From NCBI RefSeq assembly GCF_010983895.1, contig NZ_CP048836.1, positions 3,348,001-3,412,000 of the forward strand: a stretch of DNA of 64,000 nucleotides, given 5' to 3'. This stretch comes from Nitrogeniibacter mangrovi. Lineage in GTDB: Bacteria > Pseudomonadota > Gammaproteobacteria > Burkholderiales > Rhodocyclaceae. The position numbers and the translations under genes were made by a program. Each line of letters starts with the position of its first letter. Position 1 is the first letter of the stretch. Below the pieces are notes generated by a model. The model ran no database searches, was not told where the DNA came from, and saw only the letters and a program-made list of their open reading frames with translations. Below are positions 10,701 through 18,690 of this stretch, one piece after another.

Positions 10701-11203
10701 CCCGGAAAGCGCTTCATCCACTGCCGCGCCAGCGCCTCGGCCAGGGCGGTGTTGCCGTTCATGAGCGCCTGGCCGACATCGCCGCCCATGGCGCCGGACA
10801 GGCAGATGAGATCGCTGGCGGCGCCATCGTCGAACCACTCGGCGCGCATCTCGGCGCGGCCGCGGTGTTTGTTGGTCAGGTAGGCCTGGGTGAGCAGTTC
10901 GCACAACTGGCCGTACCCCGCGCGATTCCGGCAGATGAGCAGCACCCGGGAGGGCTTGTCGCGGTCGCCCTCGTTGGTGATCCACGCATCCACCGCCACG
11001 ATCGGCTTGATGCCCTTGCCGCGGCAGCCCTTGTAGAACTTGACCATGCCGAACAGGTTGGCCAGGTCGGAGATGCCCAGCGCCGGCATGTGATCGGCGG
11101 CGGCGCGGGAAATGGCCTGGCCCACCTTCACGATCCCATCGGAAATCGAGTATTCGGTGTGCAGGCGCAGGTGGATGAAGCGGGGGTCGGTCGGCGAGCT
11201 CAT
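7718..11203 (-). CDS. dnaE: DNA polymerase III alpha subunit
   Basis: 1161 residues, the same length as the E. coli enzyme. It is the replicative polymerase of the chromosome. The N-terminal PHP domain begins FIHLRLHTEYSISDG. The catalytic palm includes GPGRGSGAGSLVAY and the metal-binding PDFDIDF motif. A likely beta-clamp-binding motif, QGGLF, is at about residue 918, and an OB-fold region follows before the C-terminal domain. The ATG at 11203 gives the usual MSSPTDPRFIHLR beginning; the frame is open further upstream but that extension lacks family similarity. It is transcribed alone, against both neighbours. Confidence 0.97.
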   Translation of the reverse strand: MSSPTDPRFIHLRLHTEYSISDGIVKVGQAISRAAADHMPALGISDLANLFGMVKFYKGCRGKGIKPIVAVDAWITNEGDRDKPSRVLLICRNRAGYGQLCELLTQAYLTNKHRGRAEMRAEWFDDGAASDLICLSGAMGGDVGQALMNGNTALAEALARQWMKRFPGAFYIELQRAGHPGTEAYIRAAVQLANDLELPVVATHPVQFLNKDDFKAHEARVCIAQGYVLADKRRPRDFTEEQYLKSQDEMAALFADLPEALENSVEIAKRCSLTVQLGKNFLPLFPTPEGMTLDDFLVAEAKAGLEVRLEELYPDAEERARRRPEYDERLRIETDTIVQMGFPGYFLIVADFINWAKHNGVPVGPGRGSGAGSLVAYSLRITDLDPLKYALLFERFLNPERVSMPDFDIDFCQDNRYRVIEYVRERYGADAVSQIATFGTMASKAVVRDVGRVLDLPYGMCDRLSKLIPVVQNKPLSLNDARDQEPQIDEMMADPGDGESIQELWSLAEPLEGLSRNVGMHAGGVLIAPGKLTDFCPLYIADGDDATPVSQFDKDDVEAVGLVKFDFLGLRNLTIIELAVDYVGRLEGERPDLAALSFDDPAAYQILKDANTTAIFQVESDGMKKLLKKLGPDRFEDIIAVLALYRPGPLGSGMVDDFILRKAGKQEIDYFHPDLKACLEPTYGVIVYQEQVMQISQIIGGYTLGGADMLRRAMGKKKAEEMAKHRTTIADGAKTRGYDPALAEQLFDLMTKFAEYGFNKSHTAAYAVVTYHTAWLKAHHCAAFMAATMSSDLDNTDTIKIFYEDAISPVNGLTVLPPDVNASDYRFVPTDRKTIRYGLGAVKGVGEPAVRAILKAREERPFKDLFDFCERVDRRAVNRRVVEALIRAGAFDTLDADRAKLIATVPSAMEAAEQIAANALQGGLFDALPDAGGPMVDYAKVRPWTERELLKEEKTAIGFFLSGHPFNSFKAEVRRFVRRTLTQLEPSRDPVQLAGVVMDVRTKMTARGKMAFVVLDDGTAVREVSVFSETFDANRNRITVDEVLVVEGKVSNDDFSGGLRIVADKLLTLAEARGQNARALEIRLNGEVAEAGGAGAAAQRLQDLLSPYRDEACPVRVRYRNTSAEGELPLGAQWRVRLEDALLESLREWLPAEDAVSVIYR

Positions 11204-11498
11204 GGAGGCGGATTTTACCCCCGGACGCGGCGCAAGGGGATGTCGTGGATCGCTCCGGGAGCCCCGTGGGCATCCCCGTGAGCGCCGTCCACGGCGGCAC
11301 CACACGGGCCCCACCGTTCGTCGTCCGGCCCATATTCCCATGTGCTCGCGGCGACGCATCGAGGGCTATAGTGAGAGGGTCCGGGCGCCCGTAGGCATGC
11401 GCTCCGGATCGACCGACCGGCACGATCCGGCCGGCGCATAACACCACGTGGCACCCGACCGACGGAGGTCAGCGGCTCGGGCCCCGAGGAGAAGCAAC

Positions 11499-13274
11499 AT
11501 GCTCATGGATCCACGCAAGCCGTCCGATGCGGACCGGCCTGCACGGATCGGCCCCGACACGCCGACCCTCCCGGTCTCGGCGCTGAGCGTCGCTGCCGCG
11601 CTGATGGACGCTGATGGACACTGCGTCCAGGTCAACGCGGCCTTCGCACGCTTGCTGTCCCGATCCATCGCCGACCTCGAAGGGCAGCCCTGCGCCCACC
11701 TGCTGCCCGGCGGCGCGGAGCGCATCCGCACGCTGATGGCGCAGGCGCGCGCGCTCGGGACGACCCAGTGCGCCGACCTGGTCGACGACGCGGCCCGGCC
11801 TGCCCCAAGCATTCACCGGGTGCGCTGTCAGCCGCTCGCCGATGATCGGTTGCTGGTGTCGGTCGAACCGGCGCCGACGCCCCAGGCCAACGACATCCTC
11901 GACCATCTGGTGAGCTTCGTCGGCGTGCTCGCACCGGACGGCACGGTGCTCGAAGCCAATCGCGCCTCGCTCGACGCGGCGGGCATCGCGCTCGAGGCAG
12001 TGCGTGGGCGCAAGTTCTGGGACTGCCACTGGTGGCAGCATTCACCGCAGACGGCGGCGCGCATCCGCGAGGCGGTAGATCAGGCGGCAGCCGGGGCCTC
12101 GCCGCGATTCGACATCGGCAAGCGCATGGCCGGCGAACAGATCGTCACCATCGACCTGATCCTCTCGCCGGTACGCGACGCCGCCGGCGCCATCACCCAC
12201 CTGATCTACAGCGCCATCGACGTGAGCAGCCGCAAAGCCGGCGAAGCGGCGCTGCAGCGCTCCGAACAACGCTTCCGCCAGGTGGTCGAATCGGCGCCCG
12301 ACGGGCTCGCGATGGTCGACCCGGCCGGCCGCATGGTGCTGGTCAACTCGAGCATGGAGCGGCTGTTCGGCCACACCCGCGAGGAGATGCTCGGTCAGGG
12401 CATCGAAATGCTCATGCCCGAACGCCATCGCCACGGCCACGACACGCTGTTTCGCGGCTACATGTCGGCCCCCGAGGCGCGCGACATGGCGGGCCGGCGC
12501 GAACTGTACGCCCGGCGCAAGGACGGCAGCGAATTCCCGGTGGAGATCGGCCTCAACCCGATCGGCACCGAAAGCGGCACCATGGTGCTGGCCACCATCC
12601 AGGACGTGACCACGCGCAAGGCGGACCGCCGCATGATCGAAAAGGCGCTCGAGGAGAAGACCGTGCTCCTGCACGAGATCCACCACCGGGTGAAGAACAA
12701 CCTGCAGATCATCTCCAGCCTGCTCAACCTGCAGGCCCGCAGCGCCGACCCCTCGGTGCGCCAGGCGCTCTCGGAGAGCCAGGGCCGGGTCAAGGCCATG
12801 GCCCTGATCCACCAGTTGCTCTACGAGCGCAACGACTTCTCGCGCATCGACCTGGCTTCCTACCTGCGCCGGCTGTGCGCCCTGCTGCAGGAGAGTTTCC
12901 GCGACGGCCCCGCGCGCTTCGAGTTGAACGTCCGTGCCGAGGAGGAGGTCCATATGGACCTGCAGCGGGCGGTGCCCTGCGGGCTGCTCGTGAACGAGCT
13001 GGTCACCAACGCGATCAAGCACGCGTTTCCCGACGGCCGCCATGGCCACGTCGAGGTCACGCTGACCCGCCAGGACGCATCCCACTGCCTGATCGTGGTG
13101 GCCGACGACGGCATCGGCCTGCCCGCCGACATCGACCCCGGCCGCAGCCGGTCGCTGGGCATGCAGCTGATCCCGCTGCTGTGCGATCAGGCGGGCGGCG
13201 CGTGGGCCGTCTCCCGCGCGCCGGGCACCCGCTTCGAACTGACGCTCGACACCACCGAACGGGAGGCCACATGA
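11499..13274 (+). CDS. PAS-domain sensor histidine kinase, HisKA_2 type
   Basis: 591 residues. The ATG at 11499 follows GAGGAGAA with good spacing; a GTG at 11448 is a poorer start. No membrane helix is visible, so the kinase is probably cytoplasmic. PAS-like regions occur at about 25-125, 135-245 and 255-380. The dimerisation/phosphoacceptor region is of the HisKA_2/HWE kind: LLHEIHHRVKNNLQIISSL around residues 391-409, with the phospho-His in the HHRVKN box. The ATPase domain follows with N-box NELVTNAIKHAF (about 497) and G-box VVADDGIGLP. The stop overlaps the next start (ATGA), so kinase and response regulator are made together and very likely form a cognate pair controlling c-di-GMP. 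The signal sensed is unknown. Confidence 0.93.
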   Translation: MLMDPRKPSDADRPARIGPDTPTLPVSALSVAAALMDADGHCVQVNAAFARLLSRSIADLEGQPCAHLLPGGAERIRTLMAQARALGTTQCADLVDDAARPAPSIHRVRCQPLADDRLLVSVEPAPTPQANDILDHLVSFVGVLAPDGTVLEANRASLDAAGIALEAVRGRKFWDCHWWQHSPQTAARIREAVDQAAAGASPRFDIGKRMAGEQIVTIDLILSPVRDAAGAITHLIYSAIDVSSRKAGEAALQRSEQRFRQVVESAPDGLAMVDPAGRMVLVNSSMERLFGHTREEMLGQGIEMLMPERHRHGHDTLFRGYMSAPEARDMAGRRELYARRKDGSEFPVEIGLNPIGTESGTMVLATIQDVTTRKADRRMIEKALEEKTVLLHEIHHRVKNNLQIISSLLNLQARSADPSVRQALSESQGRVKAMALIHQLLYERNDFSRIDLASYLRRLCALLQESFRDGPARFELNVRAEEEVHMDLQRAVPCGLLVNELVTNAIKHAFPDGRHGHVEVTLTRQDASHCLIVVADDGIGLPADIDPGRSRSLGMQLIPLLCDQAGGAWAVSRAPGTRFELTLDTTEREAT

Positions 13275-15694
13275 ACGGCCGCATCATGATCGTCGAAGAC
13301 GAACGCATCGTCGCCCTGGACCTGCGCCAGACCCTCGAATCCTTCGGACACGAGGTCGTCATGGTCGCCTCCAGCGGCGAACAGGCGGTCGCCGAAGGCC
13401 CCCGGCTCAAGCCCGATCTGGTGCTCATGGACATCCACCTCGACGGCCCCATGGACGGCACCGCCGCCGCCTGCGTCCTGCAGGAGCACAGCATTCCGGT
13501 GCTGTTCCTGACCGCCTTCGCCGGCCAGGCCATGCTGGATCTGGCCGAGCGCAGCAGTCCCTACGGCTACCTGGTCAAACCCGTCGAGACCCGGGCCCTG
13601 CAGGCCACCGTACGCATGGCCCTGGCGCGCCGTCGCGCCGAGTTGCAGGTGGAGAAAGGCGAGGAGCGCCTGCGCCTGGCCATGGACGCCGCCGAGCTCG
13701 GTGTGTGGGAATGGGACGCGACCCGGCACCGATTCGTGAGCGAGGGGCGCTTCGAATCCATTTTCGGTTGTTCGCCGGAGTCCCTCGACGACGCCGAACG
13801 CGGCTTCCTCGCACGTATCGACCCGGCCTTTCGGCCAGGCATCGCCGAAGCCCTGACCCAGGGCCAGGCGATCCGCACCACGGTCAAGCTGAACGAGTCG
13901 CCGGACAGCGGCGACAACGGCTGGGTCGACCTCCACGCCCAGGCCTTCTCGCGGCCGGACGGGGGCCTCGACCGGGCCGTCGGCGTCATTCGCGACGTGA
14001 CCCTCGAGCGCGAGCAGGAAGAACGCCTGCGCCGCGCCGCGGTGGTGTTCACCAGCACCGGCGAGGGCATGGCCATCCTCGACGTCGACCATCGGGTGAT
14101 CTCGATCAACCCGGCCTTCGAGACCCTGACGGGCTTCACCGAACACGAGGTCAAGGGCCTGGCGCCGGACGATTTCCTGCATGCGCGACGACGTGAAGAC
14201 AGCTTCGAAGCCCGCCTGCAGGAGAGCGACTCCGATTACTGGAGCGGCGAGGTCGCCTGCCTGCGCAAGGACGGCACCCTGTTCCCGGCCTGGCAACACC
14301 TGTGCGTGGTCCGGGACGCCCAGGGGCAGGTAGGCAACTACGTGCTCGCGATCTCCGATACCGGCGCGCTGCGCCGCGCCGAGGCACAGATCAATCACCT
14401 CGCCTACCACGACACCCTCACCGGCCTGGGCAATCGCAACATGCTGGAGGACACCATCGAGCGCGAAATCGACCGGGCCCGCCAGCACGGTGGCCGGGTG
14501 GCGGTGCTGTTCATCGACCTGGACGGTTTCAAGCTCATCAACGACACCCTCGGGCATGCCGCCGGAGACACGCTGCTGCGGGAAGTCGCCCACCGGATCA
14601 GCCGCATCCTGCGCCGCACCGACACCGCCATCCGTATCGGAGGCGACGAATTCGTCGTCGTCGTTCCCGACATCACCCGCCTGGAGGACTGCGCCAGCCT
14701 GGCCGAGAAACTGCTGTGCGAGATCCGCACCGGCATCGACCTGGAACACGAGCGCCTCAGCGTCTCCGCCAGCATCGGCATCGCGGTGTTCCCGGACAAC
14801 GCGAACGACTTCACCGGCCTCGTCCAGGCCGCCGACAGCGCCATGTACGGCGCCAAGGAGCGCGGGCGCAACCGGTACGCTTTCTACTCCAACGACATGG
14901 CCGAGCGCGCGATCGAGCGCCTGCACATCGAACAGGGCCTGCTGCGCGCCATCGCCGGCGACCAGCTGCTGTTGCAATATCAGCCGGTGGTGCGCCTGGA
15001 GGACGGCCAGCTGGTGGGCTTCGAAGCCCTGATCCGCTGGGACGAACCGACCCACGGACGCATCGGTCCCGATCGCTTCATCCCGGTCGCCGAGGAATGC
15101 GGCCTGATCGACTACATCGGCGCCTGGGTGCTGCGCACCGCCTGCGCCCAGGCAGTGAGCTGGATCCGCCAGGGCTTCGAGGCGCTGCGTCTGGCGGTCA
15201 ATGTCTCGGCGCGGCAGATGAGCGCCGGCGATTTCGTCACCACGGTCCGGGAGATTCTCGACGAGACCGAGTTTCCGCCCGACCAGCTCGATCTGGAGAT
15301 CACCGAAAGCACCCTGCAGTCGGTGGACCACAGCCGCCAGCTGCTCGCCGAACTGCGTGCGCTCGGGGTGTGCATCTCGATCGACGACTTCGGCACCGGC
15401 TTCTCGTCGCTGTCGCTGCTCAAGCACCTGCAGATCGACCGCATCAAGATCGACCGCTCCTTCGTCCAGGATCTGCCCGGCGATGCCAACGGCGTCGCCG
15501 TCACCGAAGCCATCGTCGCCATGGCCAACCGCCTCGGCCTGTCCCTGATCGCCGAAGGCGTCGAGACCGCCACCCAGCAGGAATTCCTGCGCAAACTGGG
15601 CTGCGACGAGGCCCAGGGCTACCTGTTCTCGCGCCCGCTGGACGTGCGCGACGTGGACATGCTCATCGCCGCCCCGCCGGAACACCTGTCCTGA
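13271..15694 (+). CDS. Response regulator with PAS-PAS-GGDEF-EAL output
   Basis: 807 residues. The receiver domain occupies about 1-120, with phosphoacceptor Asp54 (VLMDIHLDG), the acidic pair in VEDE and Lys in LVKPVE. Two PAS domains follow (about 130-250 and 255-375). GGDEF at 457-461 is intact, preceded by an RxxD inhibitory site (RRTD five residues before). EAL is canonical: EALIRW at 585-590, NVSAR, EITES, DDFGTG, KIDRSF, AEGVET and QGYLFSRP. Both cyclase and phosphodiesterase catalytic sets are therefore present, and net direction may depend on phosphorylation or PAS input. The ATG at 13271 overlaps the kinase stop. Acts in the cytoplasm; no membrane segment is visible. Confidence 0.95.
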   Translation: MNGRIMIVEDERIVALDLRQTLESFGHEVVMVASSGEQAVAEGPRLKPDLVLMDIHLDGPMDGTAAACVLQEHSIPVLFLTAFAGQAMLDLAERSSPYGYLVKPVETRALQATVRMALARRRAELQVEKGEERLRLAMDAAELGVWEWDATRHRFVSEGRFESIFGCSPESLDDAERGFLARIDPAFRPGIAEALTQGQAIRTTVKLNESPDSGDNGWVDLHAQAFSRPDGGLDRAVGVIRDVTLEREQEERLRRAAVVFTSTGEGMAILDVDHRVISINPAFETLTGFTEHEVKGLAPDDFLHARRREDSFEARLQESDSDYWSGEVACLRKDGTLFPAWQHLCVVRDAQGQVGNYVLAISDTGALRRAEAQINHLAYHDTLTGLGNRNMLEDTIEREIDRARQHGGRVAVLFIDLDGFKLINDTLGHAAGDTLLREVAHRISRILRRTDTAIRIGGDEFVVVVPDITRLEDCASLAEKLLCEIRTGIDLEHERLSVSASIGIAVFPDNANDFTGLVQAADSAMYGAKERGRNRYAFYSNDMAERAIERLHIEQGLLRAIAGDQLLLQYQPVVRLEDGQLVGFEALIRWDEPTHGRIGPDRFIPVAEECGLIDYIGAWVLRTACAQAVSWIRQGFEALRLAVNVSARQMSAGDFVTTVREILDETEFPPDQLDLEITESTLQSVDHSRQLLAELRALGVCISIDDFGTGFSSLSLLKHLQIDRIKIDRSFVQDLPGDANGVAVTEAIVAMANRLGLSLIAEGVETATQQEFLRKLGCDEAQGYLFSRPLDVRDVDMLIAAPPEHLS

Positions 15695-15706
15695 ACCGGT
15701 ACGGCG

Positions 15707-16657
15707 CTACATCAGGCCCGCGCCGCGCACGATCATGATGCCCACGCTGGTGGTCAGGATCGAAGCCAGCGTGGTCAGGGCGATGATGTTGGCAGCCAGC
15801 ACCGCGTTGCCGCCCATGGCGCGCACCATCACATAGCTGGCCGCGGCCGCGGGCGTGGAGGACATGAGCAGCAACACCCCCAGGTCGATGCCGCGAAAGC
15901 CCACCGCGAGGCCGCCGAGCACGAACACCAGGGGCACGAACACCAGCTTGGCCACGCTCGCCAGCAGGGTGTTGCGCGTCTCCAGGCGCAGGCGCGCGAA
16001 GTCGAGCGAGGCCCCGGTGCACAACAGCGCCAGCGGCAGGGTGAGGTTGGCGAAATACTGCCCCGACTGGATCACCAGCGCGGGCAGCTTGACGCCCGCC
16101 CAGGACACCGGCAGCGCCAGCACGATACCGATGATGATCGGGTTGGTGGCGATCCCGCGCAGCACCCCGGCCACGCTGCGCCGCGCATGCAGGGAACGGC
16201 TCAGGGTGATGACCGCGAGGATGTTGAAGAGAATGGTGATCAGGCCCAGGTACAGCGACGCGGCCACCAGCCCGGACTCGCCATAGGCATTGACGCAATA
16301 GGCCAGGCCGACGATGCCCATGTTGGAGCGGAAGCCGCCCTGCACCACCACGCCCCGATCGGCCGGCTCGGCCACCCAGCGCGCCGCCACCCATTCGAGC
16401 ACCACGAAGGTGGTGACGGTGGCCAGTGCGCCGAAGGCCACCAGCGAGACATTGGCGGCGGCCTCGAAATTGGTCTTGCTGATGCTGATGAACAGCAGCG
16501 CCGGCAGGGCGACGGTGAACACCAGCCGCGAGCCGGCCTCGACGAAGGCATCGGTGAGCATCCCGACCCGCCTCAGCCACACGCCGAGGGCGAGGATCAC
16601 GAAGATCGGTCCGGTGACCGAGAAGGAAAAGTCGAGAATGTCGAAGAACGCGTTCAT
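15707..16657 (-). CDS. AEC (auxin efflux carrier) family transporter
   Basis: 316 residues with about ten hydrophobic segments arranged as two repeats. The family sequence features are clear: VFTVALPALLFISISK near residue 50, NMGIVGLAYC, and LPLALLCTGASLDF in the second half. Bacterial AEC proteins export or import small organic acids such as malate or malonate, but the substrate here cannot be assigned. The ATG at 16657 overlaps the stop of the upstream rhomboid gene (ATGA), so it is translationally coupled to it. Confidence 0.88.
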   Translation of the reverse strand: MNAFFDILDFSFSVTGPIFVILALGVWLRRVGMLTDAFVEAGSRLVFTVALPALLFISISKTNFEAAANVSLVAFGALATVTTFVVLEWVAARWVAEPADRGVVVQGGFRSNMGIVGLAYCVNAYGESGLVAASLYLGLITILFNILAVITLSRSLHARRSVAGVLRGIATNPIIIGIVLALPVSWAGVKLPALVIQSGQYFANLTLPLALLCTGASLDFARLRLETRNTLLASVAKLVFVPLVFVLGGLAVGFRGIDLGVLLLMSSTPAAAASYVMVRAMGGNAVLAANIIALTTLASILTTSVGIMIVRGAGLM

Positions 16658-17874
16658 GCTTCACGGCCCACCGGATTGAGCAGGCCACGGTACGCGCCGC
16701 GCCCGCCGCCCGCCATACGCACTTTCCGCGACCGACCGCGAAACTCAGCGTGCCGGCGGCCGTCCCCCCCTGGGGCGAGCAGCATGCGATAGTCGAGCAG
16801 ATATTCATCCGCCCGGGCCTGCAGGGCGTTGGACCGCTCGATCCAGCGCCGCTGATGGGTCTGGATCGCCATCTCCAGCGCTTCGAGGGCCTCGCGCCGC
16901 GCCGCCAGGTAGCGCAGCAGCGGCCCGGCGCGCCAGTCGCCCTGCCCGCCGGTGGCCACTTCGTCCTCCAGCTGCCGCCAGGCGGGGATCAGCTCCCGGT
17001 CGAGGATGTCCACCGCCGCCGCATCGTCGATTTGCCCCTGGCGCAGGGCATCGGCCAGGAAGTGGTAGCGCTGCACCAGTTGCTCCTCGCGCTCGGCCAC
17101 CTGCGCCGCCACCGCGTTGAAGGCGAAACTCTGGGTCAGCGCCGGGCGCACCGGCGGCGTGACGAACCACAGGGTCCCGGCCGCAAGCGCTACCACCGCC
17201 AGCGCGCCAGCGAAGCGCACCCGCGGCACGCGCGCATCGCCCACCGGCACCGCCAATCCGGCCCCGAGCAGCACGCCGCTGATCAGCCCGCCGACATGGG
17301 CCGCGTTGTCGATCCCGGGCAACACCAGACCGGCGATCAGGGAGTAGCCGATGAAGATCACCAGCGCCTTGCGCAGGCGCCGGAAGGTGTCCGGCGGCAG
17401 GCTCGTGCGGGTCACCAGCACATGGCTCAGCAGGGCCCCGAAGACGCCGAAGATGGCCCCCGAGGCGCCGATGCTCAGGCCATTGGGGCGCCACCACACG
17501 CTGGCCACGCTCGCCACCAGCCCGGCGGCCACGTAGATGAGCGTGAAACGGCGCGGGCCGAACAGGCGCTCGGCCAGCTGGCCGGCCTGGTACAGCGCGA
17601 GCATGTTGAGCGCCACATGCAGCAGCCCGCCATGCAGGAACAGCCCGGTGAACAGACGCCACAGCTGACCCTCGCGGGTCTGCACCGCATAGTTGCCGCC
17701 CCAGTCCGCGAGCAGGCTGCCCGGAATGTGCCACAAGGCGTCGGCCTGCACCGCCGTCGCCGCGAAGACGAGGAAGTTGATCGCCACCAGCGCGGTGGTC
17801 ACCCACGCCCGAGGCACATGGGCGTAGAGGGCGTCGAGGAATGCTTCCGGGGTCGAATGGCGCGGCGCGGACAT
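16654..17874 (-). CDS. Rhomboid-family intramembrane serine protease with C-terminal extension
   Basis: 406 residues. The catalytic dyad is visible: Ser138 in GASGAIFG and His193 in NAAHVGG, with the oxyanion-site HVALN (His86, Asn90) in the HGG-containing helix. About six to seven membrane helices lie between residues 25 and 240. After that, some 165 residues form a non-membrane extension rich in Glu, Arg and Leu (helical, possibly coiled coil), ending in a very basic tail. Rhomboids cleave transmembrane helices; no substrate is suggested by the neighbours. It is coupled by a 4-base overlap to the AEC transporter gene downstream. The start at 17874 has only a weak ribosome binding site. Confidence 0.9.
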   Translation of the reverse strand: MSAPRHSTPEAFLDALYAHVPRAWVTTALVAINFLVFAATAVQADALWHIPGSLLADWGGNYAVQTREGQLWRLFTGLFLHGGLLHVALNMLALYQAGQLAERLFGPRRFTLIYVAAGLVASVASVWWRPNGLSIGASGAIFGVFGALLSHVLVTRTSLPPDTFRRLRKALVIFIGYSLIAGLVLPGIDNAAHVGGLISGVLLGAGLAVPVGDARVPRVRFAGALAVVALAAGTLWFVTPPVRPALTQSFAFNAVAAQVAEREEQLVQRYHFLADALRQGQIDDAAAVDILDRELIPAWRQLEDEVATGGQGDWRAGPLLRYLAARREALEALEMAIQTHQRRWIERSNALQARADEYLLDYRMLLAPGGDGRRHAEFRGRSRKVRMAGGGRGAYRGLLNPVGREA

Positions 17875-17923
17875 GCCCCCGTTTATACACGAGGCGCGCG
17901 GCCCGCGTTCGCGCCCGGCACGC

Positions 17924-18487
17924 TCAGCTCAGGCGCAGCACCGTTTCGGCCACGCGCCGGCCGAGGTGCTCAGCGGTGCGCAGGTCCGACTCGTTCATCG
18001 CCTCGGCGCCCTGGTCGGCATTGGACTGGGCCATGGCGCCGGAGTAGCTGCCGATGCGGTTCAGATCGGCTGCCGAGCCGGTGCTGGAATTGTTGCCCGG
18101 CATCAGGCCGAGGCTGGTCCACAGCATGCCGTGCTGGCCGGCGAACACCATCAGCTGCACCAGCGAGTTGAGCTTGTCGCCCGATTGCGAGGCGGAGTTG
18201 GTGAAACCGGCGGCGACCTTGTCCTTCCAGCCCTGCGAGAACCACACCTTGGAACTGGCGTCCATGAAGGCCTTGAACGGCGCGGAGACGCTGCCCATGT
18301 AGGTGGGCGCACCGAAGATGATGCCATCGGCGTCAGCCAACACCGTCCACGCGTCGTCGTCCATGGCATCCACGGACACCAAGCGGGCACTGACGCCCTC
18401 GACCGCATCGGCGCCCTTGCACACATGATCGGCCATTCGATGGGTATGGCCGTAACCCGAGTGATACACCACGGCAACCTGTTTCAT
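17924..18487 (-). CDS. Flavodoxin / WrbA-like NAD(P)H:quinone oxidoreductase family protein
   Basis: 187 residues. The N-terminus VAVVYHSGYGHTHRMA is the FMN phosphate-binding loop of the flavodoxin-like fold, GAPTYMGSVSAPFKAFMD is the conserved isoalloxazine-binding region, and NSASQSGDKLNSL follows. The family includes WrbA-type quinone reductases and NADPH-dependent FMN reductases; exact substrate is open. The ATG at 18487 follows GGAG at suitable spacing; an in-frame ATG at 18502 is a less likely alternative. It is divergent from a LysR-type gene across an AT-rich spacer, the usual arrangement for a regulator and its target. Confidence 0.88.
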   Translation of the reverse strand: MKQVAVVYHSGYGHTHRMADHVCKGADAVEGVSARLVSVDAMDDDAWTVLADADGIIFGAPTYMGSVSAPFKAFMDASSKVWFSQGWKDKVAAGFTNSASQSGDKLNSLVQLMVFAGQHGMLWTSLGLMPGNNSSTGSAADLNRIGSYSGAMAQSNADQGAEAMNESDLRTAEHLGRRVAETVLRLS

Positions 18488-18690
18488 GTTCGTTTGCTCC
18501 ATTGGGGGGTTGGGGGTGTGAACCTGCATCATCCGCCCACAGGACCCGCCGATCCGCACCGGATGGCCCGCACCCGTACGGCAACGTTCGCCCGGAAGAA
18601 TGAATTCCGTTCACATGTGACGTATTGTCTTTAATGAGCTAAAAAGAAAAAAGCGACAATTTTTGACTCAAACATTGAAGTGAATTCAAC
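18488..18690. promoter_or_regulatory. Divergent regulatory region between the flavodoxin-like and LysR genes
   Basis: 203 bases, clearly more AT-rich than its surroundings. Three dyads are visible: a perfect 10-base palindrome TCACATGTGA at 18611-18620, ATTGTC (18624-18629) with GACAAT (18655-18660), and TTGAA-N5-TTCAA at 18675-18689. The last contains a T-N11-A (18676-18688), the classical LysR-binding pattern, and abuts the lysR ATG, which would suit autorepression. Function is inferred, not shown. Confidence 0.5.

Noticed and set aside
8228-11281. Long open frame on the plus strand opposite dnaE, and similar long frames opposite dnaA-like and maeB-type genes (for example 26455-30426 plus)
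   Set aside because: They are antisense shadows of well-conserved genes in high-G+C DNA, with no domain, signal or ribosome binding site; composition is His/Gly/Arg/Val-rich as for shadow frames.
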